Shown: piece by piece, positions 63,001 to 64,000 of the stretch | Position numbering within the stretch: position 1 is the first letter of the stretch | How the letters are laid out: every line of letters begins with the position of its first letter | Source: Postechiella sp039985655 | Lineage (GTDB): Bacteria; Bacteroidota; Bacteroidia; Flavobacteriales; Flavobacteriaceae | Direction of reading: 5' to 3' | Assembly: GCA_039985655.1 (NCBI GenBank) | Contig: JBDWSF010000017.1 | Location: 49,533-113,532, forward strand | DNA: 64,000 nucleotides | Notes under the pieces: model-generated | Seen by the model: the letters and a program-made list of their open reading frames with translations, nothing else | What the model was told of the DNA's origin: nothing | The model's database searches: none | Translations under genes and position numbers: made by a program

Positions 63001-63580
63001 CGACGGAATTGCTGAAACTAATGAACTATTAAGTATTCAACGCACTAACTATAATGACCATGGCAACGACCTTGTATTACCGAAAGATATACAAACGCTA
63101 AAAGGAATATACAATTCAAGTACAAACCAACTACAAAACAGAATAATATTTCAGAATTATTATGACAATGGAAACTTAAAAGAAGTCTCAAAAAAAGAAG
63201 GGACAACCATAGTTTACATCTGGGGATATAATGATGAATACCCGATAGCAAAAATAGAGAATGCTTCTTTTTCTGATATTCCAACTGGTCTTTATGACCA
63301 AGTTATAGCTATATCAAATTATGATGATGACAGAACTGTTGGCCCAATAGGAGACGAAGGTAACCTGCGCTATAATTTCAATATTTTAAGAAACTTATCC
63401 GCATTATCAGATGCCATGGTCACCACCTACACCTACGACCCACTTATAGGAGTCACCAGTGTTACAGATCCTAAAGGCTACACCATGTATTATGAGTATG
63501 ATGACTTTAACCGTTTAGAACAGGTTAAAGATGCCGACGGCAATATATTAAGTAAGAACGAATATAATTACAAACAATAA
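60092..63580 (+). CDS. Secreted RHS/YD-repeat type protein
   Basis: 1162 residues. Signal peptide MNMRFLSLAFSYFVFHISFGQ. The N-terminal region PTPTAASLAQFADVPVSSYTG followed by SLPIDLRYHGGGIKVSQEASWVGLGWSLSAGG is the usual start of flavobacterial RHS-like shell proteins (SpvB/TcB-like entry strands). Most of the body is beta-rich. Near the C-terminus are YD repeats (TTYTYDPLIGVTSVTDPKGY, TMYYEYDDFNRLEQVKDADG). There is no toxin-like C-terminal domain; it stops after the last YD repeat. The next gene begins 3 bp later and encodes a second RHS-type protein, so the two probably work as a pair. Confidence 0.82.
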   Translation: MNMRFLSLAFSYFVFHISFGQEIHEIVPPTPTAASLAQFADVPVSSYTGLPNIGVPIYTIKSGPLSLPIDLRYHGGGIKVSQEASWVGLGWSLSAGGSISRVIRGNDDLFYEVVGSDVKMQFIYSVDMPDQGASQEDWDDYYDYLVNYGHDPEPDIFYYNFGSFSGKFVIEKPENHNQNEIVGNPLDAEAIKIIYFKDEGLWEITDPMGVKYEFSVPETTKTYSFSSGSLSLSDILSDKDALRTNDGSNPTPLITTWHLKEVTSPESDHIISLEYEEYQHETQGQIRISQSVAELYDQYITCGGSSTGTNPIAEPRVNSGSIDVTQDVYLSKINYSNGYVLFSTSDRIDLLSKSTTHNPQRLDSIGVYNTTDLSAIVTAIFDYDYFQKSLPPEKIPEYYRLKLSGVKIQDQNYEFTYNDPGILIPSKVSLSVDHWGYFNNADNQTLKRWAENDINTTNRPGTLIPGIDFKYTDYNGETHETYFKGADREANEDFTKYFILEEIKLPTGGTKTFEWEPNQYLGDKVENNFEYGSLSGCSNISPPPTNYETVYCESDEFEITDDSVELSLDFVAMGVLFNVQSFYYSNNFLGYLKWENDEWVQTRLYVDTQNINTTGYSLGGSTFNLTPGIYKIFINYQAELLTLNASWDYHETLYLSDTNIDGAGLRIKKISIDDGYNPIIRKFNYLKENQTKSSGLLMANLAHHYSTGIGYLTGQTNCLTSASFLLGTSNSVFSLSVRGNNHVGYNRVSSSYEGSENLGETISEYYNYEPYTTIPIIPPNYPMESDPRNGKPKSVTIKNGVGTNLEEKTYSYSVSGSYEKNTPGMFIFRSLLSNGINLGERFPAGMTFNQYPNYSKWCYLKNETNTRYDLNGTNPITTTTNYSYENEDHLQLTRTETVKSDGKKLITKIIYPDDVFTASTLLDNSSIEGGTLSTEAFNAIKRLKHPNNDATGLHRVAQPIQTNTYEDKNNDGIAETNELLSIQRTNYNDHGNDLVLPKDIQTLKGIYNSSTNQLQNRIIFQNYYDNGNLKEVSKKEGTTIVYIWGYNDEYPIAKIENASFSDIPTGLYDQVIAISNYDDDRTVGPIGDEGNLRYNFNILRNLSALSDAMVTTYTYDPLIGVTSVTDPKGYTMYYEYDDFNRLEQVKDADGNILSKNEYNYKQ

Positions 63581-63583
63581 TTA

Positions 63584-64000
63584 ATGATGATTATGAAAAA
63601 GTTACTATTTACACTAGCCACTATTTTTGTTTCATCATTAGTTATGGGACAGACACCAACAGAAAATTATATCCATACCACAACTTATCAAACAGAAACC
63701 ACCGATGGTAATGTTACTGATGATGAGAAAATAGAATCTGTTACTTATTTTGATGGTTTAGGCAGACCTATACAGAGCATTGCTAAACAAGCGGGAGGAA
63801 ATAAAGAAGATATTATTACCCCTACGGTTTATGATGATTTTGGCAGGCAAGTAAAAGATTATTTACCCTATGCAACATCTAATATAATAAGTGGCGATTA
63901 TATACCAACGGCTTTAAGTGATATAGAATCATTTTACAGCACCACAAAATACGAAAATACCTTAAACCCATACTCAGAAAAGGATTTGGAAGCGTCACCA
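63584..64000 (+). CDS. RHS-repeat protein with DUF6443-like N-terminus, partial
   Basis: 139 residues visible before the window ends, open at the 3' side. Possible starts are the ATGs at 63584, 63587 and 63593; the signal peptide KKLLFTLATIFVSSLVMGQ follows any of them. The stretch IESVTYFDGLGRPIQSIAKQ, then DIITPTVYDDFGRQVKDYLPYA, is the DUF6443/YD-type start of long flavobacterial RHS proteins that end in a core domain and a variable toxin-like tail. That tail is beyond the window. It is 3 bp after the first RHS-type gene. Confidence 0.8.
   Translation, partial: MMIMKKLLFTLATIFVSSLVMGQTPTENYIHTTTYQTETTDGNVTDDEKIESVTYFDGLGRPIQSIAKQAGGNKEDIITPTVYDDFGRQVKDYLPYATSNIISGDYIPTALSDIESFYSTTKYENTLNPYSEKDLEASP

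Noticed and set aside
1..64000. tRNA, rRNA, prophage, transposase or diversity-generating retroelement
   Set aside because: No cloverleaf with a CCA-end context, no rRNA-like block, no phage structural or transposase protein, and no reverse transcriptase near the four-helix-bundle gene were seen by eye. A tRNA or covariance scan could not be run.

Overview
The window is AT-rich and reads as the chromosome of a member of the Bacteroidota, almost certainly a marine-type Flavobacteriaceae. The evidence is gliding-motility and type IX secretion genes (GldA, PorP/SprF, an OmpA-family partner, a type B sorting-domain protein), several promoters of the Bacteroidota form (TTG near -33, TAnnTTTG near -7), few Shine-Dalgarno sites, and genes typical of this family (PafA phosphatase, split MetH, sulfite reductase with a HEPN tail, paired RHS-type genes). 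No rRNA, tRNA, CRISPR array, prophage or transposase was seen.

Layout. 1-1.4 kb: end of purK, then purE and a terminator. 1.5-7.4 kb: an M3 oligopeptidase, a membrane protein with LAS-metallopeptidase motifs, and a GbsR/MarR-type regulator with two near-identical 24-bp palindromes, one before itself and one before a membrane-protein/DUF2071 operon. An ECF sigma factor with a small zinc-finger anti-sigma candidate follows. 7.4-13.8 kb: a UbiA-like membrane protein, gcvP, and a cassette of KAS III, methyltransferase and glycosyltransferase. 13.8-22.3 kb: NucA-type endonuclease, PafA phosphatase, mlaEF, RDD and DUF389 membrane proteins, mannose-1-phosphate guanylyltransferase, a SprT-like protein and a HAD phosphatase. 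22.4-28.1 kb: type IX secretion/gliding operon. 28.2-29.9 kb: an SDR and an M28 peptidase.

30-34.4 kb (minus strand) is a Phe/Tyr operon: prephenate dehydratase, aminotransferase, prephenate dehydrogenase, then DAHP synthase-chorismate mutase. Before it lies what looks like a complete attenuator: a promoter, a 26-codon leader peptide with 9 Phe/Tyr codons, a possible antiterminator and an intrinsic terminator. 34.9-39.8 kb: gldA, a membrane protein, pta and ackA. 39.9-42.5 kb: methyltransferase, DUF2807 lipoprotein and a PagL-like outer-membrane deacylase.

42.5-59.6 kb (minus strand) is a sulfur and methionine region: metF, a frame-disrupted small gene, metH in two separate genes with two unrelated small genes between the halves, a SAM-I (S-box) riboswitch, cysM-cysE, a ferredoxin-NADP-reductase-like flavoprotein, the siroheme genes, sulfite reductase, cysN, cysD, cysH, a DUF2061 protein and an Rrf2 regulator. 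Together these take sulfate to sulfide, cysteine and methionine. No APS kinase was seen, although the reductase looks PAPS-type. 60-64 kb: a secreted RHS-type protein followed by a second one cut by the window end.

The intergenic DNA holds several families of short dispersed palindromic repeats. Some overlap the 3' ends of genes and supply their stop codons.
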